Positions 17,551-26,385 are shown, counted from the first letter of the stretch. The stretch: 41,965 bases of DNA from JAMIFV01 sp035906055 (GCA_035906055.1 JAMIFV010000018.1:1-41965); one strand, 5' to 3'. Translations and numbers: made by a program. The notes: a model not told the origin generated them from the sequence alone.

Positions 17551-17588
17551 CTAATACCTTATGCGGGTTAAAAATCAATTAATTGATT
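17551..17588 (-). promoter_or_regulatory. czc operon promoter with a perfect 16-bp palindrome over the -35
   Basis: Minus strand TTGATT (17573-17578), 16 bp, TATTAG (17551-17556), then 7 bp to the ATG of the leader ORF. AATCAATTAATTGATT (17573-17588) is a perfect 16-bp palindrome over and upstream of the -35, and a further TTGATTGA lies next to it. The same TTGATT-N16-TATxxx-N8-ATG plan precedes the cus leader ORF at 26743. The palindrome could be the operator of a shared regulator. Confidence 0.55.
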
Positions 17589-17615
17589 CTTTGATTGAGT
17601 GTAAAAGCCAGTTTA

Positions 17616-18635
17616 TTATGTAAATGAGCCTTTTGTTTTGTTCGCTATCCGCACTAGCCAGAGCATCGCAGGCACTTCCACCAGCACTCCCACCACCGTT
17701 GCCAGTGCCGCGCCGGATTGAAGCCCAAACAGACTGATAGCAACCGCAACCGCCAGCTCGAAGAAATTAGAGCCACCTATCAGGGCGGCGGGTGCGGCAA
17801 TGTTATGCGGAACACGTGCGCGGCACATCCACACATAGGTCAGCGCAAACATGGCAACGCTTTGCAGCAGGATGGGTACGGCAATCATCCCGATGACAAG
17901 CGGCTTTACCAGTATGGTCTGTGCCTGAAATCCGAACAGCAGCACTACCGTTGCCAGCAGCCCCGCCACGGAATACGGTTTCAGGTGATTCAGCAACATT
18001 CGCAGGCATTCCGCCGATAATTGCCTGCGGGTGATATATCCGGCTGCGATAGGCAGAACGACATAAAGCACCACGGACGTTAGCAACGTCGCCCACGGCA
18101 CCGAAACATTCGACACGCCCAGCAGGAAAGCCGTTATGGGTGCAAAGGCCAGTATCATGACAACATCATTCAGCGACACCTGCACCAACGTGTAATTGGC
18201 ATCGCCTTTGACTAAACGGCTCCATACAAACACCATTGCCGTGCAGGGGGCGGTTCCGAGCAGTATCAACCCCGCCACATACTGCTTTGCCTCTGCCGGA
18301 GGAATGAACGCGGCGAAAATATGTTGCAGGAACAGCACCCCGAACGCTGCCATGCTGAACGGCTTTACCAGCCAGTTGATGATGAAGGTAATTACCAAGC
18401 CCTTCGGCTGCTTCGCCACATCCCTGATGGTGGAGAAGTCAACGCTCACCATCATCGGATAAATCATCACCCAGATAAGCACCGCCACCATCAGATTGAC
18501 GTTGGCGTATTCAAGCCCAGCAATAAGCTGGAAGGCGGAAGGCCATACATATCCCAACCCAACGCCTGCAATGATGGACAGCCCCACCCAGACGGATAGG
18601 TAACGCTCAAAAAAACCAAGCGGGGAATCGCTCAT
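17616..18635 (-). CDS. acr3: Arsenite efflux permease Acr3
   Basis: A 339-aa membrane protein with about ten helices, of the Acr3 (bile/arsenite/riboflavin transporter) family. It exports arsenite (and possibly antimonite) using the membrane potential. Typical segments: E-R-Y-L-S-V-W-V-G near the start, A-P-C-T-A-M-V-F-V-W with the essential Cys of TM4, and G-G-S-N-F-F-E-L-A-V-A-V-A near residue 290. It is the last gene of the ars operon and its ATG overlaps the arsC stop. The gap downstream holds the czc promoter. Confidence 0.95.
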   Translation of the reverse strand: MSDSPLGFFERYLSVWVGLSIIAGVGLGYVWPSAFQLIAGLEYANVNLMVAVLIWVMIYPMMVSVDFSTIRDVAKQPKGLVITFIINWLVKPFSMAAFGVLFLQHIFAAFIPPAEAKQYVAGLILLGTAPCTAMVFVWSRLVKGDANYTLVQVSLNDVVMILAFAPITAFLLGVSNVSVPWATLLTSVVLYVVLPIAAGYITRRQLSAECLRMLLNHLKPYSVAGLLATVVLLFGFQAQTILVKPLVIGMIAVPILLQSVAMFALTYVWMCRARVPHNIAAPAALIGGSNFFELAVAVAISLFGLQSGAALATVVGVLVEVPAMLWLVRIANKTKGSFT

Positions 18636-19105
18636 GACTCGCCTATCGTATTCAGTACTTCGGCAAGCACAGCCTTATCGAGCGTTTCCAGCGGTAGCGC
18701 CACCAGTGCCCTCACCCTGCGTTCTAACATCGCAAACACGCGGGTGAACTCCGCCTCCACTTCGGCAGCAGTTCCCTCGTAATGCGCCGGGTCGGGAACA
18801 CCCCAATGTGCTTTAACAGGAGCGCCGAGGAACAGGGGGCAGGTTTCCCCTGCTGCATTGTCACATACCGTAATGACTACATCCATCGGCTGCCAGGTAA
18901 ACTCGTCCCATGACTTGCTGCGATAGCCTTCCGCCTTCATGCCATGCGCTTTCAGGGTGGTAAGGCTCATGGGATGCACGTTGCCAGTGGGGAAACTGCC
19001 TGCGCTGAATGCCTGAATGCGGCCAGAACCGTAATGGTTCAGCAGCCCTTCGGCCATAACACTGCGGCAGGAGTTGCCCGTACACAGCACCAGAACCTTG
19101 AGCAT
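18632..19105 (-). CDS. arsC: Arsenate reductase ArsC, LMW-phosphatase type
   Basis: A 157-aa cytoplasmic enzyme that reduces arsenate to arsenite so that Acr3 can export it. The N-terminal C-T-G-N-S-C-R-S (residues 8-15) is the P-loop with catalytic Cys8, and V-C-D-N-A-A-G-E-T-C (about 81-90) supplies the two Cys used in the disulfide relay of thioredoxin-coupled enzymes. The W-G-V-P-D-P-A loop follows. It is about 20 residues longer than the pI258 enzyme. The ATG overlaps the arsI stop, and its own end overlaps acr3. Confidence 0.93.
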   Translation of the reverse strand: MLKVLVLCTGNSCRSVMAEGLLNHYGSGRIQAFSAGSFPTGNVHPMSLTTLKAHGMKAEGYRSKSWDEFTWQPMDVVITVCDNAAGETCPLFLGAPVKAHWGVPDPAHYEGTAAEVEAEFTRVFAMLERRVRALVALPLETLDKAVLAEVLNTIGES

Positions 19106-19560
19106 CAGCAGCAGCCGGTCTTAGCAGTAGCATCGGCAGACTTGGCCTTCGGCACACAACAGGCCGACGCAGCAGCTTTCGGAGCAGTGTTAAAAAACTC
19201 TGCGTCTGCCATCGTATGATAGGCTTCCCAAGCGATGCCGCTGGGGTCTTGCACCCATGATTTATCCGATTCTGCATAGCAGCAGGTGGTTTCTCCTTCG
19301 TCAGACAGTTGCAGGTCGGCGCGTTTCATCTGCTCGCGCAGGCCGTCCAGTTCCTCTGGTGCTTCAACCTGAATACCCAGATGGTCAATACCGGGCTTTG
19401 CGCCACGGGCAGAGATAGCGAAATTGACGCGGGGGTCTTCCACCATCCACTTGGCATAGTCTGCCTTGAGCTTGGTCGGCTTCACCCCGAACAACGAGGA
19501 ATAGAATTGTACAGACTTTTCGAGGTTATCGACGGCGACATGGATATGCAGGCGTTTCAT
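19105..19560 (-). CDS. arsI: ArsI-type C-As lyase (CadI/glyoxalase fold)
   Basis: A 151-aa vicinal-oxygen-chelate dioxygenase that splits the C-As bond of trivalent organoarsenicals such as methylarsenite. Fe2+ ligands in the expected places: H5 or H7, H60 (I-D-H-L-G) and E112 (A-W-E-A-Y-H); the As(III)-binding Cys pair is C93-C94 (T-T-C-C-Y). The C-terminal tail has further Cys pairs (S-A-C-C and T-G-C-C at the very end), which may bind As(III). It lies between arsR and arsC with overlapping ends. CadI naming is often used for the same family. Confidence 0.9.
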   Translation of the reverse strand: MKRLHIHVAVDNLEKSVQFYSSLFGVKPTKLKADYAKWMVEDPRVNFAISARGAKPGIDHLGIQVEAPEELDGLREQMKRADLQLSDEGETTCCYAESDKSWVQDPSGIAWEAYHTMADAEFFNTAPKAAASACCVPKAKSADATAKTGCC

Positions 19561-19889
19561 TTCTTCTTTCCTTTCTTGGGTGGGCAGCAGTTATTGTCAC
19601 CAGTTTCACGGATGCAGCAGTTTTCACCGAGATAGCTAATCAGTTCTTCCATAACGGCAGTGTTGGCAGTGTAGATGATGGAACGGCCTTGTCGCTTTGA
19701 TGACACCAACCCCGCATGATTCAGATGTGAGAGGTGAAAGGACAGCGTGTTATGCGGGATTTTAAGCTCTTCGCTCAATGTTCCCGCCGCCGTTCCTTCC
19801 CTGCCATATTCCACCAGCAGCTTGAAGACCCGCAGGCGGGTTTCCTGTGAAAGAGCAGAGAAAGCAATAATTGCGTGGTCAATGTCCAT
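19557..19889 (-). CDS. arsR: ArsR-family metalloregulator
   Basis: A 110-aa winged-helix repressor. The DNA-binding helix region is near residues 35-60 (I-P-H-N-T-L-S-F-H-L-S-H-L). There is no C-x-C in the alpha-3 helix as in the R773/pI258 type. Cys pairs occur near the C-terminus instead (E-N-C-C-I-R and N-N-C-C-P-P), as in ArsR types that bind As(III) with C-terminal thiols. It is the first gene of the ars operon, followed by overlapping arsI. A perfect inverted repeat upstream (19911-19942) is the likely operator. Confidence 0.92.
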   Translation of the reverse strand: MDIDHAIIAFSALSQETRLRVFKLLVEYGREGTAAGTLSEELKIPHNTLSFHLSHLNHAGLVSSKRQGRSIIYTANTAVMEELISYLGENCCIRETGDNNCCPPKKGKKK

Positions 19890-19902
19890 ATCTCTAGAAT
19901 AA

Positions 19903-19942
19903 TAGACATGAATAATATGTCAATGATTATAGACATATTATT
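19903..19942 (-). promoter_or_regulatory. Likely ArsR operator
   Basis: AATAATATGTC (19911-19921) and GACATATTATT (19932-19942) form a perfect 11-bp inverted repeat with a 10-bp spacer. TAGACAT occurs twice (19903-19909 and 19930-19936), and GACAT/ATGTC form a second, shorter dyad. It ends 14-21 bp before the arsR start and covers the stop codon of cusA. AT-rich dyads in this position are usual for ArsR/SmtB operators. Confidence 0.65.
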
Positions 19943-22900
19943 GTTTTATCTTTTTCCCGGCATACACATAATACACCACGGGAATCACGATAAGGGTTAG
20001 CAACGTGGTGGTTATCATGCCGCCCACCATCGGCAGGGCTATGCGGCGCATGACATCGGCTCCAAGGCCATCCGTGAAGAAAATGGGCAGCAGGCCAGCG
20101 ATAATCACCGAAACCGTCATTAGCTTGGGGCGGACGCGCAGTGCCGCGCCGTGCATCACGGCATCAAATAGCCCCTGCCTGTTCTGCGGTGGGTTATGGC
20201 GCACTTGCTGGTCAATATAGATAAGCATCACCACAGCGGTTTCCACGGCGATACCAGCAAGGGCAATGAAGCCCACCGCCACTGCTACCGAAAAGTTATA
20301 ACCTGCCAGATAAAGCATCCATACGCCGCCCACCAGCCCAAAGGGTAAAGAGAGCATCACCATGAGCGTTCTGTCCAGCCTGCCGAAGTGCATCACCAGT
20401 AACAGAAAGATGATGCCGATAGTGGCGGGAATGGCAATGTTCAGACGTGCACGGGCTTCCAGCATCTGCTCGAACTGGCCTGACCAGCCGATGGAATAGC
20501 CAGCGGGCAGTTTTACCTTCTCTGCCACCACTTTTTGCGCTTCCTCTACATAGCTCCCTATGTCGCGGCCTGCGATGTCCACGAATACCCACCCATTGAG
20601 GCGAGCATTTTCGGAGACAATCATCTGCGGGCCGGGTGCTATCTTAATAGTTGCTACATCACCCAGCGGAATCTGTGCCCCGTCCGGCGTAGCCACCAGA
20701 ATATCCTTCACATCCTCAATAGAACCCCGGAATGGCCTGTCATAGCGCAACATAATGCCGTAGCGTTCACGCCCCTGCACGGACTCGCTAAGCCGCATAC
20801 CGCCAAGTGCTGTAGCAATCACCTGCTGTACCGTGCCCATATCGATATTGCGTCGTGCCAGTTCATTACGGTTCGGTTCAATTTCGAGGTATTTTGCACC
20901 CACCACGCGGTCAGCAAAGGCGGAGCGCGTGCCGGGAACGGTTTTTACGGCCTGTTCCACCTGCACGGCGATTTCGCCAATCTTGGTTAAGTCAGCCCCG
21001 GAAATCTTTACGCCTACCGGAGTGCGGATGCCGGTTGTCACCATGTCGATGCGTGTTTTGATGGGATAGCCGAAGGAGTTCACCAGCCCCGGCATTTTGG
21101 TAACACGGTCAAGTTCCTTCACCAGCATCTCGGTGGTAAGGCCGCTTCGCCACTGGCTTTTTGGTTTCAAACGCACCCATGTTTCTATCATGGAGATGGG
21201 CGCGGGGTCGGTAGCGGTTTCTGCCTGTCCCGCCTTGCCGAATACGCTCTCCACCTCCGGCACGGTTTTGATAAGCCTGTTAGTGGTGGCAACCAGTTCC
21301 TTCGATTTAGTGATGGATACACCGGGCAGCGTGATAGGCATATAGAGCAAATCGCCTTCATAGAGCGCGGGCATGAACTCCGAGCCAGTTTTCCAGATAG
21401 GCCATGCCATACTGAGTAGAAGCAGCACTGCAATGCCCAGCGTGGTGTATTTCGCCCTGAGCGCCAGCGTCAGAATCGGCCTATAGAGCGTGATGAAGAA
21501 GCGGTTGATGGGGTTGCGTTCTTCGGGAAGAATGCGCCCACGAATGAGCCAGAGCATCAAAACAGGCACAACCGTTACAGAAAGGATTGCTGCCGCAGCC
21601 ATAGAGTAAGTCTTGGTGAAGGCGAGCGGTGAGAATAACCGTTCAGACTGTCCTGTAAGCGCAAATACTGGCAGGAAGGATACGGTGATAATCAGCAATG
21701 AGAAGAACAGCCCAGGCCCGACTTCTTTTGCCGCCAGTATCAATGCCTCCGCCTTGTCCTGCATTGATGCGCCTTTTGGCATTTCTGATAGCTTGCGGTG
21801 GGCGTTCTCCACCATGACGATAGAAGCATCCACCATTGCACCTATGGCTATGGCAATGCCACCCAGCGACATGATATTAGCGGTAATGCCCTGTGCCGAC
21901 ATCACGATGAATGCTGCCAGCACACCCAGCGGCAGCGTGACGATAGCCACAAAGGACGAGCGCACATGCAGCAGGAAAATGAGGCAGACGAGCGACACCA
22001 CGATGGCTTCCTCAATGAGTTTATGCGTCAGATATTCTACCGAGCCTTCAATCAACGGCGCACGGTCATAGACTGGAACAATCTCCACGCCTTCCGGAAG
22101 ACCGGGCTTGAGGGACTCAATTTTAGCCCGTATGGCCTTGATGACATCCAACGCATTGCCACCCGGACGCATGACGATGATGCCGGACACGACTTCGCCT
22201 TCGCCGTTTAGCTCCGTCACTCCGCGCCGTAGTTCCGGCCCTTCAACAATGCGGGCAATATCTGATAAATGCACCGGCACTCCGTCTTTGGCTTTAAGCA
22301 CCAGTTTCTCTAAATCGGCTACATTCTCCACATAGCCTTTGGAGCGCACTACGAACTCGGTTTCCGCCTGTTCGATGACACGCCCGCCTACTTCCATGCT
22401 GGATGATTTAATTGCTTCTTCTACACGCGAAAGCGGGATGTTGAACGCTCGCAGTTTCACCGGGTCAACCAGCACCTGATATTCCTTCACGAAGCCGCCA
22501 ACACTTGCCACTTCCGACACACCCGGCACGGTTGCCAGCTCAAACTTGAGAAACCAGTCCTGCAAAGAGCGAAGCTGCGCTAAATCATGCTTGCCGGATT
22601 TATCCACCAACGCATACTGATACACCCAGCCCACACCCGAAGCATCCGGCCCTATCTGGGTTTTAGCGGTAGCAGGCAGGGTGGATTGCACCTTTGATAA
22701 CGCTTCCAGTACCCTTGAACGCGCCCAGTATTGGTCAGTGCCATCCTTAAAGATGACATACACAAACGATGCGCCGAACATGGAGAAACCACGCACTATG
22801 CGGGTTTTAGGGAGGCCGAGCATGGCGGTTGAAAGCGGATAGGTGACAAGGTTCTCGACAATTTGCGGTGCCTGTCCCTCAAAATCCGTCCGCACAATGA

Positions 22901-23078
22901 CTTGCGTATCGGACAAATCCGGTATGGCATCAAGCGGCGTATGGCTGACAGCAAACACACCGGCAATCAGGATAACTACTGTCATGATGGATATGAGCAG
23001 CGGGTTTCGTACAGACCATTCGATGACGCTGGCAACGAATGTTTTGGTGGGGTCATGCGCGAGATGATTAGTGTGCAT
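19938..23078 (-). CDS. cusA: CusA-type RND efflux transporter (Cu+/Ag+)
   Basis: A 1046-aa RND pump. I chose ATG 23076-23078 (M-H-T-N-H-L), which overlaps the cusB end by 11 bp and gives almost the length of E. coli CusA (1047 aa). A longer frame to 23150 is unlikely. The TM4 motif A-I-G-A-M-V-D-A-S-I-V-M-V-E-N-A-H is the HME4 form seen in Cu+/Ag+ pumps, unlike the HME1 form of the CzcA in this island. The N-terminal P-D-L-S-D-T-Q-V and C-terminal Y-Y-V-Y-A-G segments fit. It is the last gene of the cus operon; the ars operator begins at its stop. Confidence 0.94.
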   Translation of the reverse strand: MHTNHLAHDPTKTFVASVIEWSVRNPLLISIMTVVILIAGVFAVSHTPLDAIPDLSDTQVIVRTDFEGQAPQIVENLVTYPLSTAMLGLPKTRIVRGFSMFGASFVYVIFKDGTDQYWARSRVLEALSKVQSTLPATAKTQIGPDASGVGWVYQYALVDKSGKHDLAQLRSLQDWFLKFELATVPGVSEVASVGGFVKEYQVLVDPVKLRAFNIPLSRVEEAIKSSSMEVGGRVIEQAETEFVVRSKGYVENVADLEKLVLKAKDGVPVHLSDIARIVEGPELRRGVTELNGEGEVVSGIIVMRPGGNALDVIKAIRAKIESLKPGLPEGVEIVPVYDRAPLIEGSVEYLTHKLIEEAIVVSLVCLIFLLHVRSSFVAIVTLPLGVLAAFIVMSAQGITANIMSLGGIAIAIGAMVDASIVMVENAHRKLSEMPKGASMQDKAEALILAAKEVGPGLFFSLLIITVSFLPVFALTGQSERLFSPLAFTKTYSMAAAAILSVTVVPVLMLWLIRGRILPEERNPINRFFITLYRPILTLALRAKYTTLGIAVLLLLSMAWPIWKTGSEFMPALYEGDLLYMPITLPGVSITKSKELVATTNRLIKTVPEVESVFGKAGQAETATDPAPISMIETWVRLKPKSQWRSGLTTEMLVKELDRVTKMPGLVNSFGYPIKTRIDMVTTGIRTPVGVKISGADLTKIGEIAVQVEQAVKTVPGTRSAFADRVVGAKYLEIEPNRNELARRNIDMGTVQQVIATALGGMRLSESVQGRERYGIMLRYDRPFRGSIEDVKDILVATPDGAQIPLGDVATIKIAPGPQMIVSENARLNGWVFVDIAGRDIGSYVEEAQKVVAEKVKLPAGYSIGWSGQFEQMLEARARLNIAIPATIGIIFLLLVMHFGRLDRTLMVMLSLPFGLVGGVWMLYLAGYNFSVAVAVGFIALAGIAVETAVVMLIYIDQQVRHNPPQNRQGLFDAVMHGAALRVRPKLMTVSVIIAGLLPIFFTDGLGADVMRRIALPMVGGMITTTLLTLIVIPVVYYVYAGKKIKQ

Positions 23079-24339
23079 GGGGCTTCTCCAATTCTGTTGC
23101 TGGCGCATCCAGTTTTTGCAACGATTCCTGCAAGCTCGATTCCGAATCAATCAGGAACTGGCTACTGGTGACAACTTCATCACCCTCGGAAAGACCTGAC
23201 AGGATTTCCGTCCTTCCGCCACTGGCAGCACCTACCTGTACTTTTCGGGACTGGAACTTGCCTTCCCCTTGTGTGACAATCACATGCGCTCCGCTGGCAT
23301 CGCGCAGCACTGCTTCGGTCGGCACTGTCAGGCGTTCATCAGACGCGCTAGTTACGAAGTCTACCGTGGCATAGGATGCAGGTTTCAGCATTCCGTCCTT
23401 GTTGCCTATCACCAGCCTTACTTTGGCAATGCGGGCTTCGGCGTTAATAGTGGGATAGATGTAATCCACCTTCGCATCATAGCTCTGGCTGTTATCGGTA
23501 AAGGATACCTTCGCTATATCGCCCGTCTTGATGCTGGCGACATCCTTTTCGGGAACATTGGCATCAATCCATAGTACGGATAAATCCTGTATGCGGCCTA
23601 TCGTGTCGCCAGCTTTAATGTAGCTGCCATTGCGGATGTCTAGTTTCGCCAGAACACCATCGGCAGGTATATAGAATGGCACTTTGTCGGAGGCTTTGCG
23701 CGTCTTTGCCAGTGTAGTCAGCACCTGTTCATCGACACCGAGCAGCTTCATGCGTTTAGCTGCCGCCGCCGCGATGTCCTTCATGCCCACCGACAAAGCA
23801 GAGAGATAGTCATTCTGCAAGGAAGCCAGTTCAGGGCTATAGAGCGTATAAAACAGCTCGCCTTTCTTTACGCGGTCTCCCTCGGCGCTGTACTTCAAAT
23901 CTGCCACGCGGCCTTCCATCTGGCTGAACAAGTCACTACGCGCACGTTCATTCTCCATCACAATGCCGGTGGCGCGGATACCTTGCCCGAAGCTGCTTTT
24001 ACTTGCTTTATCCGTCCGCACCCCCATCTTCTGTACAGTCTCCGCTGATATAGAAATAACTGGCATACCTTCATGCTCATGCGTCACATTACCGCCAGCC
24101 ATTGGCACTAAATCCATACCGCAGATGGGGCATTTGCCCGGTGTGTCAGAAATAATCTGGTGGTGCATCGGGCAGGTATATTTCACCGCCGCCGCTTCCT
24201 CGGCATGGGCAGCACTGACACCAAGCAGCTTTTGAAAGCCATCGTGATGCGGGGATACAGGCAACAATGCGCCTAATCCAAATAATGCCTGAGTGCCAAT
24301 AACAGCCCCTATCAGAAGCGGCAGCGATGAACGTTTCAT
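23068..24339 (-). CDS. cusB: CusB-type periplasmic adaptor with heavy-metal-binding domain
   Basis: A 423-aa membrane fusion protein. After a signal or anchor it has a heavy-metal-binding domain (Y-T-C-P-M-H-H then G-K-C-P-I-C-G-M-D-L-V-P-M, residues ~54-82), the barrel and lipoyl domains of CusB (F-Y-I-P-A-D-G-V-L near 225) and a H-A-H tail. It would receive Cu+/Ag+ from a periplasmic chaperone and open CusA. Its ATG overlaps the stop of the small metal-binding gene upstream. The order cusC-like, small genes, cusB, cusA is close to that in enteric bacteria, with a different small protein in the cusF place. Confidence 0.92.
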   Translation of the reverse strand: MKRSSLPLLIGAVIGTQALFGLGALLPVSPHHDGFQKLLGVSAAHAEEAAAVKYTCPMHHQIISDTPGKCPICGMDLVPMAGGNVTHEHEGMPVISISAETVQKMGVRTDKASKSSFGQGIRATGIVMENERARSDLFSQMEGRVADLKYSAEGDRVKKGELFYTLYSPELASLQNDYLSALSVGMKDIAAAAAKRMKLLGVDEQVLTTLAKTRKASDKVPFYIPADGVLAKLDIRNGSYIKAGDTIGRIQDLSVLWIDANVPEKDVASIKTGDIAKVSFTDNSQSYDAKVDYIYPTINAEARIAKVRLVIGNKDGMLKPASYATVDFVTSASDERLTVPTEAVLRDASGAHVIVTQGEGKFQSRKVQVGAASGGRTEILSGLSEGDEVVTSSQFLIDSESSLQESLQKLDAPATELEKPHAH

Positions 24340-24641
24340 TACTTCTTCTCCATCATTTTCATATCCATGCCGTTCATCGGCATAGTTTGTTTCCCATCTT
24401 CAAATACGGCTTTGCCGTCCTTGATTTCCTTCACCTTTTCTAAATCCATTGTGCAGCAAGGGCATTGGCCGGGCTTGTCAGAAAACCAGTCGGTTTTCAT
24501 GCCGCAGGAATAAACGGGTTTACTTTCCTGCAATAGCTGGGTGGCTTGCTGCGAAGTCAGCGGGCTGGGCTTATCTTCGGCGCTGACCATGCCGCTGAAA
24601 AGCGCGGAAGATAAAAACACGGCAATCAATAGTTTCTTCAT
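24339..24641 (-). CDS. Small periplasmic heavy-metal-binding protein (CusF-like role)
   Basis: A 100-aa protein with a Sec signal (cleavage near V-S-A, residue 21). The mature part has the heavy-metal-binding pattern Y-S-C-G-M-K and, after 12 residues, C-P-C-C-T-M-D-L, i.e. the same domain type as in CusB, then a Met-rich tail (M-P-M-N-G-M-D-M-K-M-M). Cys and Met ligands suit Cu+ or Ag+. It overlaps cusB by one base, so it is translated with it. A chaperone role handing metal to CusB is inferred. Confidence 0.8.
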   Translation of the reverse strand: MKKLLIAVFLSSALFSGMVSAEDKPSPLTSQQATQLLQESKPVYSCGMKTDWFSDKPGQCPCCTMDLEKVKEIKDGKAVFEDGKQTMPMNGMDMKMMEKK

Positions 24642-24705
24642 GTTGTGTCTCCTTAAATGAGGTAATAATAAAATCGCTGTATGTTAATTTTGTACCCGGA
24701 AAAGT

Positions 24706-24725
24706 GGGGTGCCTCTCGACACCCC
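24706..24725 (-). terminator. Intercistronic hairpin in the cus operon
   Basis: GGGGTG (24706-24711) and CACCCC (24720-24725) form a 6-bp GC-rich stem with an 8-base loop, just after the stop at 24743 on the transcribed strand. The sequence that follows is ACTTTTCC, a weak T tract. It may partly terminate transcription or protect upstream mRNA, rather than end the operon. Confidence 0.35.
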
Positions 24726-24742
24726 GTAAATCCCGGTCGTTA

Positions 24743-25048
24743 CTATTTCTTGATTCTCGATACGCTGATACCAGACATGTATCCAGACGCTGGCTCGTTA
24801 TTGGAATGGTTCACCGTTGCCCAATACGCATCATCACGCATAGCATTGCGTTCCTGCGGTGTGGCGGCACGGTCGTAATCAGCATTCTTCATCACCTTGC
24901 CGGAACCGGATGCAGTCGAGTTTCCCGCCTGACGGAAATAAGCGACATTCTCCTCACCGATACGTTCCTGCTGATACGAAGCATGGGCAGCGGATGCCAT
25001 AAGGCTTACGGCAAACGCTGTAACAAGGGTTTTTGATACGGTCTTCAT
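24743..25048 (-). CDS. Small exported hypothetical protein of the cus operon
   Basis: A 101-aa protein with a Sec signal (A-A-H-A-S, about residue 23). The mature part has no Cys or His cluster. It has a charged middle (D-Y-D-R-A-A-T-P-Q-E-R) and a Tyr/Gly-containing tail (S-G-Y-M-S-G-I-S-V-S-R-I). I do not recognise the family. The start overlaps the stop of the cusC-like gene (ATGA), so it is translationally coupled and belongs to the pump operon. A periplasmic accessory role is possible. Confidence 0.6.
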   Translation of the reverse strand: MKTVSKTLVTAFAVSLMASAAHASYQQERIGEENVAYFRQAGNSTASGSGKVMKNADYDRAATPQERNAMRDDAYWATVNHSNNEPASGYMSGISVSRIKK

Positions 25049-26259
25049 AGATTATCTCCTACAATGTAATGGTTGAAATCGGCTATCAGAGTCGTGTGTT
25101 TGGCACGTTCTTCGGCCAGCTTGAATGCAACGGAAAGGGCGTCCCGTTTCACCTTGAGGTACATAGCCACATCGGCCTTGCCCGCCTCATACTCTCTGGT
25201 GATGGCTTTGGCTGTCACCACTAGTTGAGTATTCTTGTTTTTCAGTAATTCGATTTTCTTGGCGCTCGTCTCTATCTGCGCTTTCAGATGATTGAGCCTC
25301 TGCGTGATGTCCCGCCTTGCATTTTGCTGGTCAAGCTGGGCAGAGGTAACGCTTGCTTTCGCGCCTGCCAGTTTTGGGCGCTGGCTTTCCGACGACCAGA
25401 GTGGGATGCTGATGCCCACCATAATCGTGCCTGCGTTATCACCGTTGTTCATACGTCCATAATCGGCGCTTATTTCAAAACTTGGACCAAACTCTGCCTC
25501 GCGCATGGCGACTTCTTTACCCGCAACGGTAATATCTTCGGCGGCAATGCGGACGGGATAAGTCTGGTCGGGATTGTTATCCCATGCAGCAAGTGTCACT
25601 GGCGGCGGTGCAGTATCCGATACCTCACCCACCATATTGGTGAGCATGGCATGGATTTCGTGCTTCTGCTCCGATAGCTCCGCCTGCATAAGGTCTATCT
25701 CGGTGCTATCTGCCTGACTCATCGAATACTGGCTTACACTTGCCTGATTTGCAGCAATACGCCCCTTGATGCTGGTGCGCTCCGATGCAAAAAGATGTGA
25801 CTGTTCATCGAGAATCTTCTCCTGCGCCCGGATACGCTCGGCATTGGCCAGCACCATAATCAGCTTGGCTTTCATTGTGGCGAAGGCGAAATCACCAGAG
25901 AGTCGGGTCTTGTGGGCTTCTGCTTGCTTTCCTTCTGCTTTGGCACTGCGCGTCCCAAAAGCAGGAATCTCCTGCCTGAAGCCTATCATCTTCTGTTCAA
26001 AGTCCTGCGACATGCTGGAACCGATAGGGTAATCCTTCTCCTGCACGTTCAGCATCGGGTCAGGTAATCCCAACTCGCCTTTGGCGTAATGGTCTGTGGC
26101 ATCCGCCTTTGAAGCATAAGCAGCCACTTCGGGATGCTGCCGCAGTTTATCCAATAACTGCGTGAATGACTCGCTCGGCTGAACAGGCCTATCATCCGCT
26201 TGTGCCGAAAATACCGTGCCGGTGAGTACCAGCAACGTGAACATTATAATCCTGAACAT
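25045..26259 (-). CDS. TolC-family outer-membrane channel of the cus operon (CusC-like)
   Basis: A 404-aa outer-membrane efflux protein with a signal peptide ending S-A-Q-A (about residue 21) and long helical domains. It contains the duplicated helical pattern of TolC-like factors (L-G-L-P-D-P-M-L near 63; G-I-S-I-P-L-W near 278). It has no lipobox Cys, unlike E. coli CusC. Its ribosome site AGGAGAGG (26265-26272), 5 bp before the ATG, is fully paired in a long inverted repeat with the end of the upstream Cys-rich ORF. Translation is thus probably controlled by that ORF. Confidence 0.88.
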   Translation of the reverse strand: MFRIIMFTLLVLTGTVFSAQADDRPVQPSESFTQLLDKLRQHPEVAAYASKADATDHYAKGELGLPDPMLNVQEKDYPIGSSMSQDFEQKMIGFRQEIPAFGTRSAKAEGKQAEAHKTRLSGDFAFATMKAKLIMVLANAERIRAQEKILDEQSHLFASERTSIKGRIAANQASVSQYSMSQADSTEIDLMQAELSEQKHEIHAMLTNMVGEVSDTAPPPVTLAAWDNNPDQTYPVRIAAEDITVAGKEVAMREAEFGPSFEISADYGRMNNGDNAGTIMVGISIPLWSSESQRPKLAGAKASVTSAQLDQQNARRDITQRLNHLKAQIETSAKKIELLKNKNTQLVVTAKAITREYEAGKADVAMYLKVKRDALSVAFKLAEERAKHTTLIADFNHYIVGDNL

Positions 26260-26263
26260 GAAA

Positions 26264-26385
26264 ACCTCTCCTATGCGTTATCCAGCGCCGCAGCACATGA
26301 CCGCGAGCGCAAAGCACAAAAGGATTACGGCAGACACACTTCCGGCTTTCGCCAGTTAGCGGACGCAGTAATCCTTAGGAGAGGT
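26264..26385 (-). promoter_or_regulatory. Intercistronic RNA structure sequestering the cusC-like ribosome site
   Basis: Along the mRNA, ACCTCTCCTA at the end of the upstream ORF (26376-26385) pairs perfectly with TAGGAGAGGT (26264-26273), which contains the Shine-Dalgarno of the cusC-like gene. Directly inside, AAGGATTAC (26368-26376) pairs perfectly with GTAATCCTT (26320-26328). GGC-GAAA-GCC in the loop is a small tetraloop hairpin. The ORF stop codon lies in the 5' side of the stem. The same architecture is present at the czc operon (17141-17250). Confidence 0.75.

Noticed and set aside
23079..23150. N-terminal extension of CusA
   Set aside because: The extra 24 residues overlap the coding end of cusB, are Arg/Asn/Gln-rich and do not look like a membrane start; ATG 23078 gives the usual length.
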